From NCBI GenBank assembly GCA_050949705.1, contig JBMNGG010000007.1, forward strand, positions 1 through 64,000: 64,000 bases of DNA. The letters are read 5' to 3'. Position 1 is the first letter of the stretch, and every line of letters begins with the position of its first letter. Origin of the DNA: JBMNGG01 sp050949705 (GTDB lineage Bacteria; Bacillota; Thermosediminibacteria; Thermosediminibacterales; Tepidanaerobacteraceae). Both the position numbers and the translations under genes were made by a program. The notes beneath the pieces were generated by a model. That model searched no databases. It saw only the letters and a list, made by a program, of their open reading frames with translations, and was not told the origin of the DNA. Below, in pieces: positions 53,638 through 62,788 of the stretch.

Positions 53638-54558
53638 TTATAGAAGTACTTTTTTTATTACAGGGTGCCGAATATGACCGTCATCGGTAAAATCCATGTA
53701 TTTAATAATCACTTCAATGGAAGGGTTTACCCAAGTGGGATTTTCACTTTTAGCGACAGCCGGTTGATTAACAAAAGGGCAATTTACAGATATTGAGTTC
53801 TGGAGGCTCTCAAAAAGCTCAAGAGACTGCTGGCGGTTTATGCCGCTTCCAGCCCTTCCAATATATACGAAATCACCGTTTTCAAAAGTACCTAAGTATA
53901 ATGACCTTATTTCTATACCTTCAGTAAGGTAACCACCTATAAATGTGTTCAGTGTTCTCCAGTTTTTGATTTTAAGCCAACTAGAGCTCTTTTTTCCTAT
54001 TTGGTAATTGCTATCAAGTTTTTTTGCTACAATTCCTTCCAGCTCCGCTTCTTTAATGACTGAGAAAAGACCTTTTCCCTTATAAGGAAAAGTGTCTGTT
54101 ACTACAATAGATTCCATTGGTTTTATTAGTGATTTTAGCAGTTTATCCCTAATATTAAAAGGTTCACTTGTCAGGTCATTTACATCATTATATAAAATAT
54201 CAAAAACAACATAGGTTATAGGAATCTTTTCAGTTAGCTTCTTTATAGTTTTTATATCTGTTGCAAAATCACGACGAATAAGCTGACTAAAGCTTGGCTT
54301 TCCTCTTTGTAGAGTTATCATTTCTCCATCGAGAATAACATTTTTCTTAAAAATTTGTGGTAATGCAGAAACTATTTCCGGATACTGTTTTGTCCTGATA
54401 TTTTTTTTCCGGTTAAAAAGTTCTATTTTACCTTCATTAATATGTGCCAATATCCTTACCCCGTCCCACTTTATCTGAAAACCGTAATTAGGGTCATCAA
54501 AAGCTTCTTTAAATGATTTTGGTTCCATTGGGGAAAAAGGAATTAATGGTTCTACCAT
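53638..54558 (-). CDS. ligD: LigD-type ATP-dependent DNA ligase
   Basis: A 306-residue stand-alone ligase domain. IKWDGVRIL holds the nucleotidylated Lys30 (motif I), ELFNRKKNIRTKQYPEI is motif Ia, VILDGEMITL motif III, TYVVFDILY motif IIIa, LEGIVAKKLDS motif IV and SSWLKIKNWRT motif V; an OB-fold C-terminus follows. It seals ends held by Ku. In many bacteria ligase and polymerase are fused in LigD; here they are separate genes on opposite strands. ATG 54558 lies about 100 bases from the polymerase start, so a short divergent promoter region serves both. Confidence 0.9.
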   Translation of the reverse strand: MVEPLIPFSPMEPKSFKEAFDDPNYGFQIKWDGVRILAHINEGKIELFNRKKNIRTKQYPEIVSALPQIFKKNVILDGEMITLQRGKPSFSQLIRRDFATDIKTIKKLTEKIPITYVVFDILYNDVNDLTSEPFNIRDKLLKSLIKPMESIVVTDTFPYKGKGLFSVIKEAELEGIVAKKLDSNYQIGKKSSSWLKIKNWRTLNTFIGGYLTEGIEIRSLYLGTFENGDFVYIGRAGSGINRQQSLELFESLQNSISVNCPFVNQPAVAKSENPTWVNPSIEVIIKYMDFTDDGHIRHPVIKKVLL

Positions 54559-54659
54559 GAAACATCACCCGGACATTATTATTTCCCTGTTATAAGATTA
54601 AAATAAATAAAAAGGCTAAAACTAAACTAAAGTCTTTTTTAAATACATTTTATTGCGAG

Positions 54660-55562
54660 ATGGGATGTTTGAATAAAATGCCGGAAATATTATTAGAAAA
54701 ACATAAACTGAGACTCACTAATCTATCGAAAATGTTATGGCCCGAGGATAACATAACAAAAGCGGATTTTATAAAATATTATACGGAGATAAGTGAAGCG
54801 ATATTGCCCCATTTAAAAAATCGACCGATGGTTTTTACTCGATACCCTGATGGCATTTACGGGAAGGCTTTTTACCAAAAAAATGTACCTGAGTATGCTC
54901 CTAATTGGGTCAAGACTGTCAATATCATATCTGAAGAAGGCAATACTACTGAATACATGATTATCAATGATAAGGAAAGTTTAATATGGACAGCAAATCA
55001 AGCAAGTATCGAGCTTCACCCATGGCTCTCAAGCATTTCTACATTGGATAATCCTGATTTTGCTATTTTTGACCTGGATCCTATGGAAAATACAGACTTT
55101 GAGGATGCGAGGAAGGTAGCATTAGCTTTGAAAAAACTATTTGACAGAGAAGGATTATTAAGCTATCCTAAAACTTCTGGTTCTACAGGTTTGCAAGTAT
55201 ATATTCCAATAGAACCAAAGTATACTTACAAACAAGTTAGAGACTTTGCTAAACTATTTTGTTTAGCTATTGAACGCACCTTTCCCGATATAGCTACTAC
55301 TGAAAGAAACATAAACAGAAGAGAAGGTAAATTATATCTGGATTATTTACAAAACACAAAAGGCAAAACAATTATAGCACCCTATAGTGCTCGCCCAAAA
55401 AAAGGAGCTCCAGTTTCTTGTCCCTTGTTATGGGAAGAATTAAAAACAGGCGTTACACCTGATATGTTTACAATAAGAACAATGCCTGAAAGAATTCATC
55501 AAAAAGGTGATATTTTTCAAGATGTAATTACACAAAAACAAAATATAGATAGATGGATATAA
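54660..55562 (+). CDS. LigD-type polymerase/primase domain protein
   Basis: A 300-residue archaeo-eukaryotic-primase-like polymerase of the LigD PolDom family. The opening LRLTNLSKMLWPEDNITKADFIKYYTEI, PMVFTRYPDGIYGKAFYQKN, the metal site FAIFDLDPMENTDF (two Asp) and GSTGLQVYIPI with DYLQNTKGKTIIAPYSARPK match the family. It adds nucleotides to fill ends before ligation. ATG 54660 is used as the longest start; ATG 54678 is possible, as no strong ribosome site is visible for either. It works with Ku (52816) and the ligase (53638). Confidence 0.9.
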   Translation: MGCLNKMPEILLEKHKLRLTNLSKMLWPEDNITKADFIKYYTEISEAILPHLKNRPMVFTRYPDGIYGKAFYQKNVPEYAPNWVKTVNIISEEGNTTEYMIINDKESLIWTANQASIELHPWLSSISTLDNPDFAIFDLDPMENTDFEDARKVALALKKLFDREGLLSYPKTSGSTGLQVYIPIEPKYTYKQVRDFAKLFCLAIERTFPDIATTERNINRREGKLYLDYLQNTKGKTIIAPYSARPKKGAPVSCPLLWEELKTGVTPDMFTIRTMPERIHQKGDIFQDVITQKQNIDRWI

Positions 55563-55576
55563 ACATATAGAACATA

Positions 55577-55606
55577 AAAAATCCTGCGATACAGTCGCAG
55601 GATTTT
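55577..55606. terminator. bidirectional terminator
   Basis: The stem AAAATCCTGCGA / TCGCAGGATTTT lies between the rightward polymerase gene and the leftward lipoprotein gene and can end both transcripts. Confidence 0.88.
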
Positions 55607-55611
55607 AAAAA

Positions 55612-56154
55612 TTATTTGGTCTTCGGTGTCATCCGGCGTGTGATTTCAGCTAATTCATCAGCAAAACTTGATATTGGTTTTCCATTCCTGATCCCCTGGG
55701 CTATTTTATCTAAGCGTGCTATAAGATTTGGATCTGTTGTGATACTAACATTTCTGATACTGTTATCAGTTTTTTTAATTTGCTCTGCTACCTTGTTTTT
55801 AATTTTATCTGTTTTTTCCTTCTCGATATCTGGGTCGGTTTCCAAACCTACCATTGCAGTAGAACCGGTTATCACAACAGTGGCCGATTTCACACCATCA
55901 ACTTTTTCAGCAGTTTTGGCTAATTTTGTAGCTTGAGTATCAGCTTGCATATCCGGCCTTCTTGCTGGTGTAGGTGTTGGCGCAGGCTTTCTAGATGGCG
56001 AAGGAGTTGGATCTGGGGAAGGAGATGGAGCCGGAGTTTCAGTTCCTTGATTCTTTTCTTGAGGAGGAGCTGGTTTACGGTTAATAGCACAACCACCAAT
56101 AGCCAATGAAAAGCCTAACAGCAACACTAATGATATTATTAAAAATTTTTTCAT
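55612..56154 (-). CDS. YhcN/YlaJ-family sporulation-type lipoprotein
   Basis: A 180-residue lipoprotein. The signal sequence ends in the lipobox LAIGGC with Cys22, the site for Lgt. A Pro/Ser/Thr-rich linker follows (about 28-65, with PSPSPDPTPSPS). The C-terminal domain (70-170) has KLAKTAEKVDGVKSATVV, GSTAMVGLE and NVSITTDPNLIARL, typical of YhcN/YlaJ proteins, which are found in the spore membrane of Bacillus and Clostridia. It is monocistronic, with site GGAGGGAAAAA. Its presence supports a spore-forming host. Confidence 0.88.
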   Translation of the reverse strand: MKKFLIISLVLLLGFSLAIGGCAINRKPAPPQEKNQGTETPAPSPSPDPTPSPSRKPAPTPTPARRPDMQADTQATKLAKTAEKVDGVKSATVVITGSTAMVGLETDPDIEKEKTDKIKNKVAEQIKKTDNSIRNVSITTDPNLIARLDKIAQGIRNGKPISSFADELAEITRRMTPKTK

Positions 56155-56293
56155 GGCATTTTTCCCTCCTATATATCTAATCTATCTTTATGATAAGAAA
56201 TTTTAGGTTTTTTTATACTGTAAGTTTAAGGCTGCCCATAGGCTAAAGCTTACTAATGACAATTTGTGGTATAATATTACTGAGGTGATTCAG

Positions 56294-56731
56294 GTGTTCG
56301 AATTGCTGGCAAGAAGTGCGAAATATGTATTTATAGTCCTCATTTATTATTTTTTACTAAATTTCATCAAAATAATGATGGCGGATTTAAAAAATGACAC
56401 TGCAGTCCCCCAAGAAACAGAATTTTATTTGTTTGATGAGAACGGCCAGATATATTCTTTATTTACTATAAATACTATTGGCAGAGCGGAGGATTCGGAT
56501 ATAATAATTAATGATCCCTTTATCTCCAGCAAACATGCCCTAATTACCAAAAAAGGTAGAAGCCTCTTTATACAGGATTTGCACAGTACCAACGGTACTT
56601 TTTTAAATGGCAAAAAAATAAAAAATCAAATTAAACTAAAAGAAAACGATGAGATACTATTAGGATCTAAAAAACTCAAGTTTTTAAGGAGGGAAACAGT
56701 TGGAGCCGAAAATCGAAGTTATCTACAATAA
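56294..56731 (+). CDS. FHA-domain membrane-anchored protein
   Basis: A 145-residue protein with an N-terminal membrane helix (about residues 8-28: YVFIVLIYYFLLNFIKI) and a C-terminal FHA domain (55-140) with IGRAEDSDIII, ISSKHALI and DLHSTNGTFLNGKKI, the phosphothreonine-binding motifs (GR, SxxH, NG). The same FHA-FtsW-PBP gene order is found with Ser/Thr kinases in Gram-positives, where it links phosphorylation to wall growth. GTG 56294 follows TGAGGTGATT. The end overlaps the FtsW-like gene by 32 bases. Confidence 0.82.
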   Translation: MFELLARSAKYVFIVLIYYFLLNFIKIMMADLKNDTAVPQETEFYLFDENGQIYSLFTINTIGRAEDSDIIINDPFISSKHALITKKGRSLFIQDLHSTNGTFLNGKKIKNQIKLKENDEILLGSKKLKFLRRETVGAENRSYLQ

Positions 56732-57923
56732 GAATATTGCTCTAACAGCTCTCATAGGGGTGTTGGCATCTGTACTGCTTTCCCTTTATAGGGGCTCCTT
56801 TTCCCCAATGCCGATATATGGCGGGATAATTTTTTTAACAATTATGTTTACAGGGTATTTTGCAGCAAATCACTTTTTATGGGGTCAAGACCCTGTTTTG
56901 TTTATATTGGCTAGTTTTATTACTCAGTTAGGCTTAATAATGATTTACAGAATTAACCCTGAACTAGCTGTAAAACAGATTGTTTTCTATGGAATAGGAG
57001 TTCTCTTATTTTTTATAAGTTCTTTGATTTCAAGATATTGGATAGATATTAGGATAAGCCCATTTTTATTCTTTATTATTACATGTGTTTTATTAGCTTC
57101 ACCCTTATTATTTGGGGTGGAACGTTGGGGCTCTAAAAGCTGGATAGCTTATAAGGACTTTTCTTTTCAGCCTTCCGAATTCGCCAAAATCTCCTTTTGC
57201 ATTTTTCTAGCGAAAAGTTTAAAAAAGAGGCAGATAGAACCCCCTTTTTTGCTATTTGGTCAGATTTTGGCTGTTCTTGGATTTCTCGCATTAGCCCGGG
57301 ATTTAGGAGGCGCTATGCTTTTCTATTTTACCGCTTTGACAATTCTTTTTGCTGCTACTTCAAGCTGGAAATTGGGAGCAGCTGGAATTGCTGGTGCTGG
57401 AGTAGCAGCATTTTTAGGTTATCAACTATTTGAACATGTAAGAATTAGAGCTAAAGCCTGGTTAAACCCATGGGAAGATGTTCCGGGTAGAAGCTATCAA
57501 ATTGTACAGTCCCTATTTGCCATGGCAGAAGGGGGATTTTTCGGGACAGGCCTTGGGCTTGGAAGACCGGATTATATCCCTGCAGTTACTACAGACTTTA
57601 TTTTTTCAGCATTTTTTGAGGAGTTTGGATTTTTAGGTGCTTCAGCTCTTATTATCATATACTTGCTATTGGTTTACAGAGGAATTAGAATATGTTTATC
57701 TAGTAAAAACATCTACCTAAGTCTTACATCTTTGGGTTTAACTGCTTTTTTTGCGATACAGGTCTTTACAATAATTGGCGGTGTAATAAAGCTAATACCT
57801 ATGACTGGGGTTACATTGCCTTTTATGAGTTATGGCGGAAGTTCCATGGTTATGAGTTTTATATCTTTAGGCATTTTAAACGGCATAAAGATGAGAGCAT
57901 CAGGAGATGAGACTGATGGATAA
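56700..57923 (+). CDS. FtsW/RodA/SpoVE-family glycosyltransferase
   Basis: A 407-residue SEDS protein with ten or more membrane segments. The family segments GSKSWIAYKDFSFQPSEFAKI, LARDLGGAMLFY, RIRAKAWLNPWEDVPGRSYQI, FGTGLGLGRPDYIPAVTTDFI and TGVTLPFMSYGGSSMVMSF are present. It polymerises peptidoglycan from lipid II and works with the transpeptidase encoded next. TTG 56700 follows AAGGAGGGAAAC, inside the FHA gene. The overlap with the PBP gene (ATG 57916) is 8 bases, which suggests a coupled complex. Confidence 0.9.
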   Translation: MEPKIEVIYNKNIALTALIGVLASVLLSLYRGSFSPMPIYGGIIFLTIMFTGYFAANHFLWGQDPVLFILASFITQLGLIMIYRINPELAVKQIVFYGIGVLLFFISSLISRYWIDIRISPFLFFIITCVLLASPLLFGVERWGSKSWIAYKDFSFQPSEFAKISFCIFLAKSLKKRQIEPPFLLFGQILAVLGFLALARDLGGAMLFYFTALTILFAATSSWKLGAAGIAGAGVAAFLGYQLFEHVRIRAKAWLNPWEDVPGRSYQIVQSLFAMAEGGFFGTGLGLGRPDYIPAVTTDFIFSAFFEEFGFLGASALIIIYLLLVYRGIRICLSSKNIYLSLTSLGLTAFFAIQVFTIIGGVIKLIPMTGVTLPFMSYGGSSMVMSFISLGILNGIKMRASGDETDG

Positions 57924-59328
57924 ATTAGAGAGAAATATAAAACTGATTTTCGGGATATTTTGCTGCCTTTTTATTTCACTAATAATATACTTAACTTATT
58001 TCACTGCGGTTGAGCGGGAAAGACTTATAAAGAGCTCTTATAATCGGAGGCTTTGGGAACAGGAAGAAAAAGTAATGAGGGGAACTATTTATGATAGAAA
58101 AGGGAAACCTTTAGCCGAAACTGGTATTGAAGGGGACTATAAGAAGAGGATATACAACGGTGGGAAATCTATAGGCCCAATTGTAGGATATTCAGAACGC
58201 ACTTTGGGAAGAGCAGGTTTGGAAGATGTTTATAATGGTGAATTACTTGGAATAACAGAAAAAGACCCTATGATGCTGCTGCGTCAAAAAATACTTGGAG
58301 TAAGTAAACGGGGCAGTGACTTATATCTAACTATTGATTTGGAATTGCAACAAACTGCTTATGATATGTTTTACAATCGCAAAGGGGCACTTGTAGCATT
58401 AGACCCCAAAACGGGTCAGATTCTTGTAATGGTAAGCTCACCCGGATTTAATCCATCGACTATAAAAGAAGATTGGGAGGCTCTCTCAAAAGATGAGGAC
58501 AAACCTCTTATAAATAGGGCTACACAAGGCTTATATCCTCCTGGGTCAAGCTTTAAGGTTATTACACTGGCAGCAGCCCTAGAAAACAATCCTGAAATAG
58601 AAAATCAGAGCTATTATACTCCTGGATATATAAAGGTTAATGGAAGCATAATACGTGATTCTGAACATCTATGGCCTGGTGAATACGACTTATCAACAGC
58701 TTTTCGATATTCAAGTAATACGGTTTTTATTCAAATAGGTCAACAAGTTGAAAGAGAAAAGATGATTTCTATAGTTGAAGCCTTTGGTTTTAATACTAAC
58801 ATTAGAACCGATATTCCAGTGGCCGAAAGCACTTTTCCAAGGTCTTCTATCACAGTAAGCAATGTGGAAATGGCTGAATCATTTATAGGTCAGGGTAAAA
58901 TACTTTCTACTCCTCTGCAAATGGCAAAAGCTACTGCAATAATAGCAAATAAAGGTAAAGATATTAAACCTTATATAATCCAAAAAATAGTATCTCCCGT
59001 GGGAAATACTATTGATATGAAACCAAGCGTAACAATGACTCAAGTTGTGAATCAACAGGTAGCAGAAAAGGTAAAGGATTTAATGGTTGATGTAGTGAGG
59101 AATGGGACAGGAACTAAAGCCTTCATTAATAATATTGAGGTTGCGGGTAAAACAGGTAGCGCAGAAAACCCCCATGGCATAGCCCATGCATGGTTTGTGG
59201 GATTTGCGCCTGCAGAAGACCCTAAGATTGCTGTAGCTGTTGTTGTGGAAAATGCAGGCTCCGGAGGCACCCATGCGGGCCCGATTGCGCGAGAGATAAT
59301 ACTAAAGTATTTAAGTAATGGAGGATAA
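57916..59328 (+). CDS. class B penicillin-binding protein (transpeptidase)
   Basis: A 470-residue PBP. A single N-terminal membrane helix (about 10-32) precedes a short non-catalytic part and the transpeptidase domain. The active-site motifs are SxxK (GSSFK, Ser211-Lys214), SxN (SSN in FRYSSNTVF) and KTG (AGKTGSAENP, Lys412). It cross-links glycan strands made by the adjacent FtsW-type protein. It is shorter than FtsI/SpoVD and lacks PASTA domains, so it resembles the PbpA-type partner of RodA. ATG 57916 is chosen, 9 bases after AGGAGA; ATG 57907 is too close. Confidence 0.9.
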   Translation: MDKLERNIKLIFGIFCCLFISLIIYLTYFTAVERERLIKSSYNRRLWEQEEKVMRGTIYDRKGKPLAETGIEGDYKKRIYNGGKSIGPIVGYSERTLGRAGLEDVYNGELLGITEKDPMMLLRQKILGVSKRGSDLYLTIDLELQQTAYDMFYNRKGALVALDPKTGQILVMVSSPGFNPSTIKEDWEALSKDEDKPLINRATQGLYPPGSSFKVITLAAALENNPEIENQSYYTPGYIKVNGSIIRDSEHLWPGEYDLSTAFRYSSNTVFIQIGQQVEREKMISIVEAFGFNTNIRTDIPVAESTFPRSSITVSNVEMAESFIGQGKILSTPLQMAKATAIIANKGKDIKPYIIQKIVSPVGNTIDMKPSVTMTQVVNQQVAEKVKDLMVDVVRNGTGTKAFINNIEVAGKTGSAENPHGIAHAWFVGFAPAEDPKIAVAVVVENAGSGGTHAGPIAREIILKYLSNGG

Positions 59329-59409
59329 GGGATTATTGAAACTTGCCCATAAGGATTTAACTATGATATAATTATGCGGAATTGCTATAAAACTTATGAG
59401 GTGGCTTAA

Positions 59410-60306
59410 TTGAAAAAAAGCATAATAGCTGATGGCGCTCTTGTTTTAGTAACGATGAGCTGGGGACTCAATTTTGTTATAGAAAAGAATGTTTTGCTAA
59501 CGATCTCCCCTTCTAAGTATCTTAGTTTAAGATTTGCTTTAAGTGCATTACTGCTTGCTTTAATTCTAAATAAAAAATTAAAGCATATTAGTAAAGAAGA
59601 TATAAAGGCAGGTTTAGTGCTAGGATTACTTATGTTTATAGGTTATCTAACACAGACTATAGGTCTACTTTATACCACTCCAGGAAAATCAGGATTTATT
59701 ACAGGTAGTAATGTAGTCATGGTTCCATTTTTGGCTTATTTATTGACTAAGAAATTTCCGGGATTGTATCAAGTAATCGGAGCAGTTGTAACCTTTGGAG
59801 GATTAGCTATGATTTCCGTTAGTGATAATTTTGTGATTGGTAAAGGAGATATATTGACTTTTATCTGTGCAATTTGCTTTGCTCTTAAGATTGTTCTAAC
59901 GGAAAACTTTGTAAAAAAGGCTAATCCATTAAATATGGCCTTTATACAGATCACACTTGCTGGTTTGATAACTATAGGTCTTACTGCTACTCAAGAACCG
60001 ATGTCACTGGGGTCGTTGGACATCAATGTTTGGGGTGCTATTATATTTGCTGCGGTATTTTGTACTGCCGGTGCCACTGTCGTTCAAAACGTAGCTCAAA
60101 AATATACAAGCTCAACTCATGCTGCAGTAATCATGTGTACTGAGGCGGTTTTTGCAGGTATATTTTCTTTCCTCTTGTGGGGAGAACCATTGACATTAAG
60201 GACTTTAGTTGGATTTGCTTTGATATTATTGGGAGTTCTTATTACTGAACTTTTACCAATTAGTGCCATAGAACATACTAGTGGGTCTGTGACAGCACAA
60301 CAATAG
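59410..60306 (+). CDS. EamA/DMT-family transporter
   Basis: A 298-residue membrane protein with ten hydrophobic segments in two EamA repeats (about 5-135 and 150-285). Typical patterns are GALVLVTMSWGLNFVIEK at the start and AAVIMCTEAVFAGIFSFLLWGEPLT near the end. Members export amino acids or metabolites; the substrate is unknown. TTG 59410 follows TGAGGTGGC. It lies 81 bases after the PBP gene with its own ribosome site and faces the liv operon terminator. Confidence 0.85.
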   Translation: MKKSIIADGALVLVTMSWGLNFVIEKNVLLTISPSKYLSLRFALSALLLALILNKKLKHISKEDIKAGLVLGLLMFIGYLTQTIGLLYTTPGKSGFITGSNVVMVPFLAYLLTKKFPGLYQVIGAVVTFGGLAMISVSDNFVIGKGDILTFICAICFALKIVLTENFVKKANPLNMAFIQITLAGLITIGLTATQEPMSLGSLDINVWGAIIFAAVFCTAGATVVQNVAQKYTSSTHAAVIMCTEAVFAGIFSFLLWGEPLTLRTLVGFALILLGVLITELLPISAIEHTSGSVTAQQ

Positions 60307-60395
60307 CTAGGTCATGCCAGACAAAAGCATAAATACTACTAAATAAGTTATTGACTTTTTATACTATCAAGTTGTTCTCATGAAACTGTACACAA

Positions 60396-60430
60396 AAAAA
60401 GGAATTGAAATCTTTTCAATTCCTTTTTAT
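60396..60430 (-). terminator. terminator of the liv operon
   Basis: The hairpin AAAAAGGAATTGAAA / TTTCAATTCCTTTTT ends at the livF stop and serves the leftward operon; the A/T runs make it usable from both sides. Confidence 0.8.
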
Positions 60431-61134
60431 TTTTCTCCTAAGTAAGCCTTTTTAACTTGTTCATTATTAAGAAGTTTTTCTGCAGTATCTTGAAGAACGA
60501 TTTTACCAGTTTCGATGACAAAACCCTTATCAGCTATTGATAAAGCCATACGAGCATTTTGTTCGACAAGGAGAATAGTAGTTCCTTCTCGGTTTATTTT
60601 TATTATTATATCAAATATATTAGAGACAATTTTTGGTGCAAGCCCCATAGATGGCTCATCTAACAGCATCAATTTTGGTCTACTCATCAATGCTCGTCCT
60701 ATGGCAAGCATTTGTTGTTCACCGCCTGATAATGTACCTGCTATTTGCTTTATGCGGTCTTTTAAGATTGGAAAAATATTAAAAACTTTTTCCAAATCAT
60801 TCTTTACAGCCTTCCGGTCCTTGTTTAAATAAGCCCCAAGTTGCAGATTTTCTAATATTGTCATTCTCGGAAAAATCCGCCGCCCTTCAGGGACCATGGC
60901 AATTCCGGCTTCTACTATATCAGAAACCGCCTTGCCGGTAATATCGTTATTTTCAAACATCACTTTTCCAGAAGAAGGTGTAACAAGGCCGCATATGGTT
61001 TTTAAAACTGTTGTTTTTCCTGCACCGTTAGCTCCTATAATAGTGACTATTTCTCCGTGTTTTACATCAAGGGATATGCCTTTTAGAGCATGAATATTGC
61101 CATAATAAGTTTGTATGTTATCAAGAGTTAACAT
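60427..61134 (-). CDS. livF: branched-chain amino acid ABC transporter ATPase LivF
   Basis: A 235-residue ATPase: Walker A GANGAGKTT, FENNDITG loop, GIAMVPEGRRIFPRMT (the LivF-specific segment), signature TLSGGEQQMLAIGRALM, Walker B LMLLDEPSMGLAP, and H-loop VEQNA. It energises uptake of Leu/Ile/Val or related amides and amino acids. It overlaps livG by 7 bases. It is the last gene of the operon, ahead of the terminator. Confidence 0.95.
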   Translation of the reverse strand: MLTLDNIQTYYGNIHALKGISLDVKHGEIVTIIGANGAGKTTVLKTICGLVTPSSGKVMFENNDITGKAVSDIVEAGIAMVPEGRRIFPRMTILENLQLGAYLNKDRKAVKNDLEKVFNIFPILKDRIKQIAGTLSGGEQQMLAIGRALMSRPKLMLLDEPSMGLAPKIVSNIFDIIIKINREGTTILLVEQNARMALSIADKGFVIETGKIVLQDTAEKLLNNEQVKKAYLGEK

Positions 61135-61913
61135 GCACGGACCTCCTTTTGGTACTCATCACCTAAATAGGCTTTTATTACTCTTTCATCATTTCTTACT
61201 TCTTCAGGAGATCCATCAGCGATTTTTTGGCCATAATCAAGAACCATAATTCTTTGTGAAATATCCATGACTAACTTCATATCATGTTCAATAAGAAGCA
61301 CTGTTTTACCCATATTATTAACTTTTTCAATCAATTCGATGAGCTGATTTGTCTCTTGAGGATTCATACCAGCTGCTGGTTCATCTAGAAGAATTAGTTC
61401 AGGTTCAGTTGCTAAAGCTCTTGCCATCTCAAGACGCCTTTGCTTGCCGTATGGCAGATTCTTAGCTTTTTCATCATAAACATCATCGAGTTCCACAAAC
61501 TTTAGAACTTCCATAGCTTTTTCCCTAACTGCTTTCTCTTCTTTTTTAACAGAGGGCGTTTTAAATATTGCACCAAAAACACCAGTTTTGGTGCGGCAGT
61601 GTTGCCCGATAATAACGTTATCGAGTACGCTCATTTCACCAAAAAGCCTGATATTTTGAAAGGTACGAGCGATGCCCATTTTTGTAATCTCATATGGTTT
61701 TAAGTTTTTTATTGTTTTTTTTCTAAAGCAAATTTCTCCTTGTGTTGGTGAATATACACCGGTTAATAAGTTGAAAAGCGTTGTTTTACCAGCACCATTA
61801 GGTCCTATAACACTTAAAACCTCGCCCTGATTTATATCTATATCTACTGATTTTAAAGCAGAAAGACCGCCGAAAACCATTGTAAGATTATTACCTTCTA
61901 GTAGTTTCATCAT
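61128..61913 (-). CDS. livG: branched-chain amino acid ABC transporter ATPase LivG
   Basis: A 261-residue ATPase with Walker A GPNGAGKTTLFNLLTG, the LivG segment IARTFQNIRLFGEMSVLDNV, signature LPYGKQRRLEMARAL, Walker B LILLDEPAAGMNP and H-loop LIEHDM. The modified signature PYGxQR is normal for LivG. It forms a heterodimer with LivF. The start overlaps livM's stop by 4 bases. Confidence 0.95.
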   Translation of the reverse strand: MMKLLEGNNLTMVFGGLSALKSVDIDINQGEVLSVIGPNGAGKTTLFNLLTGVYSPTQGEICFRKKTIKNLKPYEITKMGIARTFQNIRLFGEMSVLDNVIIGQHCRTKTGVFGAIFKTPSVKKEEKAVREKAMEVLKFVELDDVYDEKAKNLPYGKQRRLEMARALATEPELILLDEPAAGMNPQETNQLIELIEKVNNMGKTVLLIEHDMKLVMDISQRIMVLDYGQKIADGSPEEVRNDERVIKAYLGDEYQKEVRAC

Positions 61914-62788
61914 TCCTGTCCTCCTTTCTCAAGAATTCTTTTGTGTTTAGATTTATTTGAAAGGGATGTTCCACTCAATATTCCCTGTGGTTTCACAATC
62001 ATCATTACCATAAGAAGTAAACCATATAGGACCATACGGTATTGGGCTACGACTGGAGATACTGAACGCAGAAATTCAGGTAAAACTGTTATCATTAAAG
62101 CACCTAACACTGCACCATAAGTATTACCCATACCTCCTAAAACAACCATACATAAAATCTCTATAGATCTCATAAACCCAAAATCTTTTGGGTTTATATA
62201 GCGGAACAAGAATGCGTATAATCCCCCTGCAAGACCTGCATAAAAAGCGCCAATAATAAAGGCTAAAATCTTAAAATGAGTTGTATTTACACCCATTGCC
62301 TCTGCAGCTAGTTCATCTTCGCGGATTGCTATGAAGGATTTTCCAACTCTGGAGTTCATTATACGATTTAAAGAAAAAATCACGAATATAAGTGCCACAG
62401 ATGCTATATAAACATTAGTAACCTTTGGAATACCTCGAAGCCCCATGGGGCCACCTGTAATTTCAAGATTTAAAAGTATATTTTTTGTAATTTCGCCAAA
62501 GCCTAGAGTAGCAATAGCAAGGTAATCCCCACGTAACCTAAGGGTAGGTACTCCTATTACAAACCCGAAAAAAGCTGCTACACAGGCGCCTAATATAATT
62601 GATACAATAAAAGGCAAATGCAATTTTAATGCAAACAGAGTAGCTGCATAAGCACCTAGACCCATAAAAGTCGCATGCCCCAGAGAAAGCTGACCTGTGT
62701 ATCCTGATATTAGATTGAGACCAACTGCAAGAATCGCGTTAATCATTATAACTGTCAATATTTGAAGATAGTAATTCAAAGATATCAC
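61910..62788 (-). CDS. livM: branched-chain amino acid ABC transporter permease LivM
   Basis: A 292-residue membrane protein with LivM motifs: LISGYTGQLSLGHATFMGLGA, PTLRLRGDYLAIATLGFGEI, SFIAIREDELAAEAMGVN (the EAA-like loop) and VVLGGMGNTYGAVLGALMI. It is paired with LivH in the membrane. ATG 62788 is directly followed upstream by livH's stop (0 bases apart). Confidence 0.94.
   Translation of the reverse strand: MISLNYYLQILTVIMINAILAVGLNLISGYTGQLSLGHATFMGLGAYAATLFALKLHLPFIVSIILGACVAAFFGFVIGVPTLRLRGDYLAIATLGFGEITKNILLNLEITGGPMGLRGIPKVTNVYIASVALIFVIFSLNRIMNSRVGKSFIAIREDELAAEAMGVNTTHFKILAFIIGAFYAGLAGGLYAFLFRYINPKDFGFMRSIEILCMVVLGGMGNTYGAVLGALMITVLPEFLRSVSPVVAQYRMVLYGLLLMVMMIVKPQGILSGTSLSNKSKHKRILEKGGQE

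Noticed and set aside
55990..56080. Short tandem-like repeat in the lipoprotein gene
   Set aside because: It encodes an ordinary Pro/Ser/Thr linker of the YhcN-like lipoprotein, not a satellite or CRISPR.
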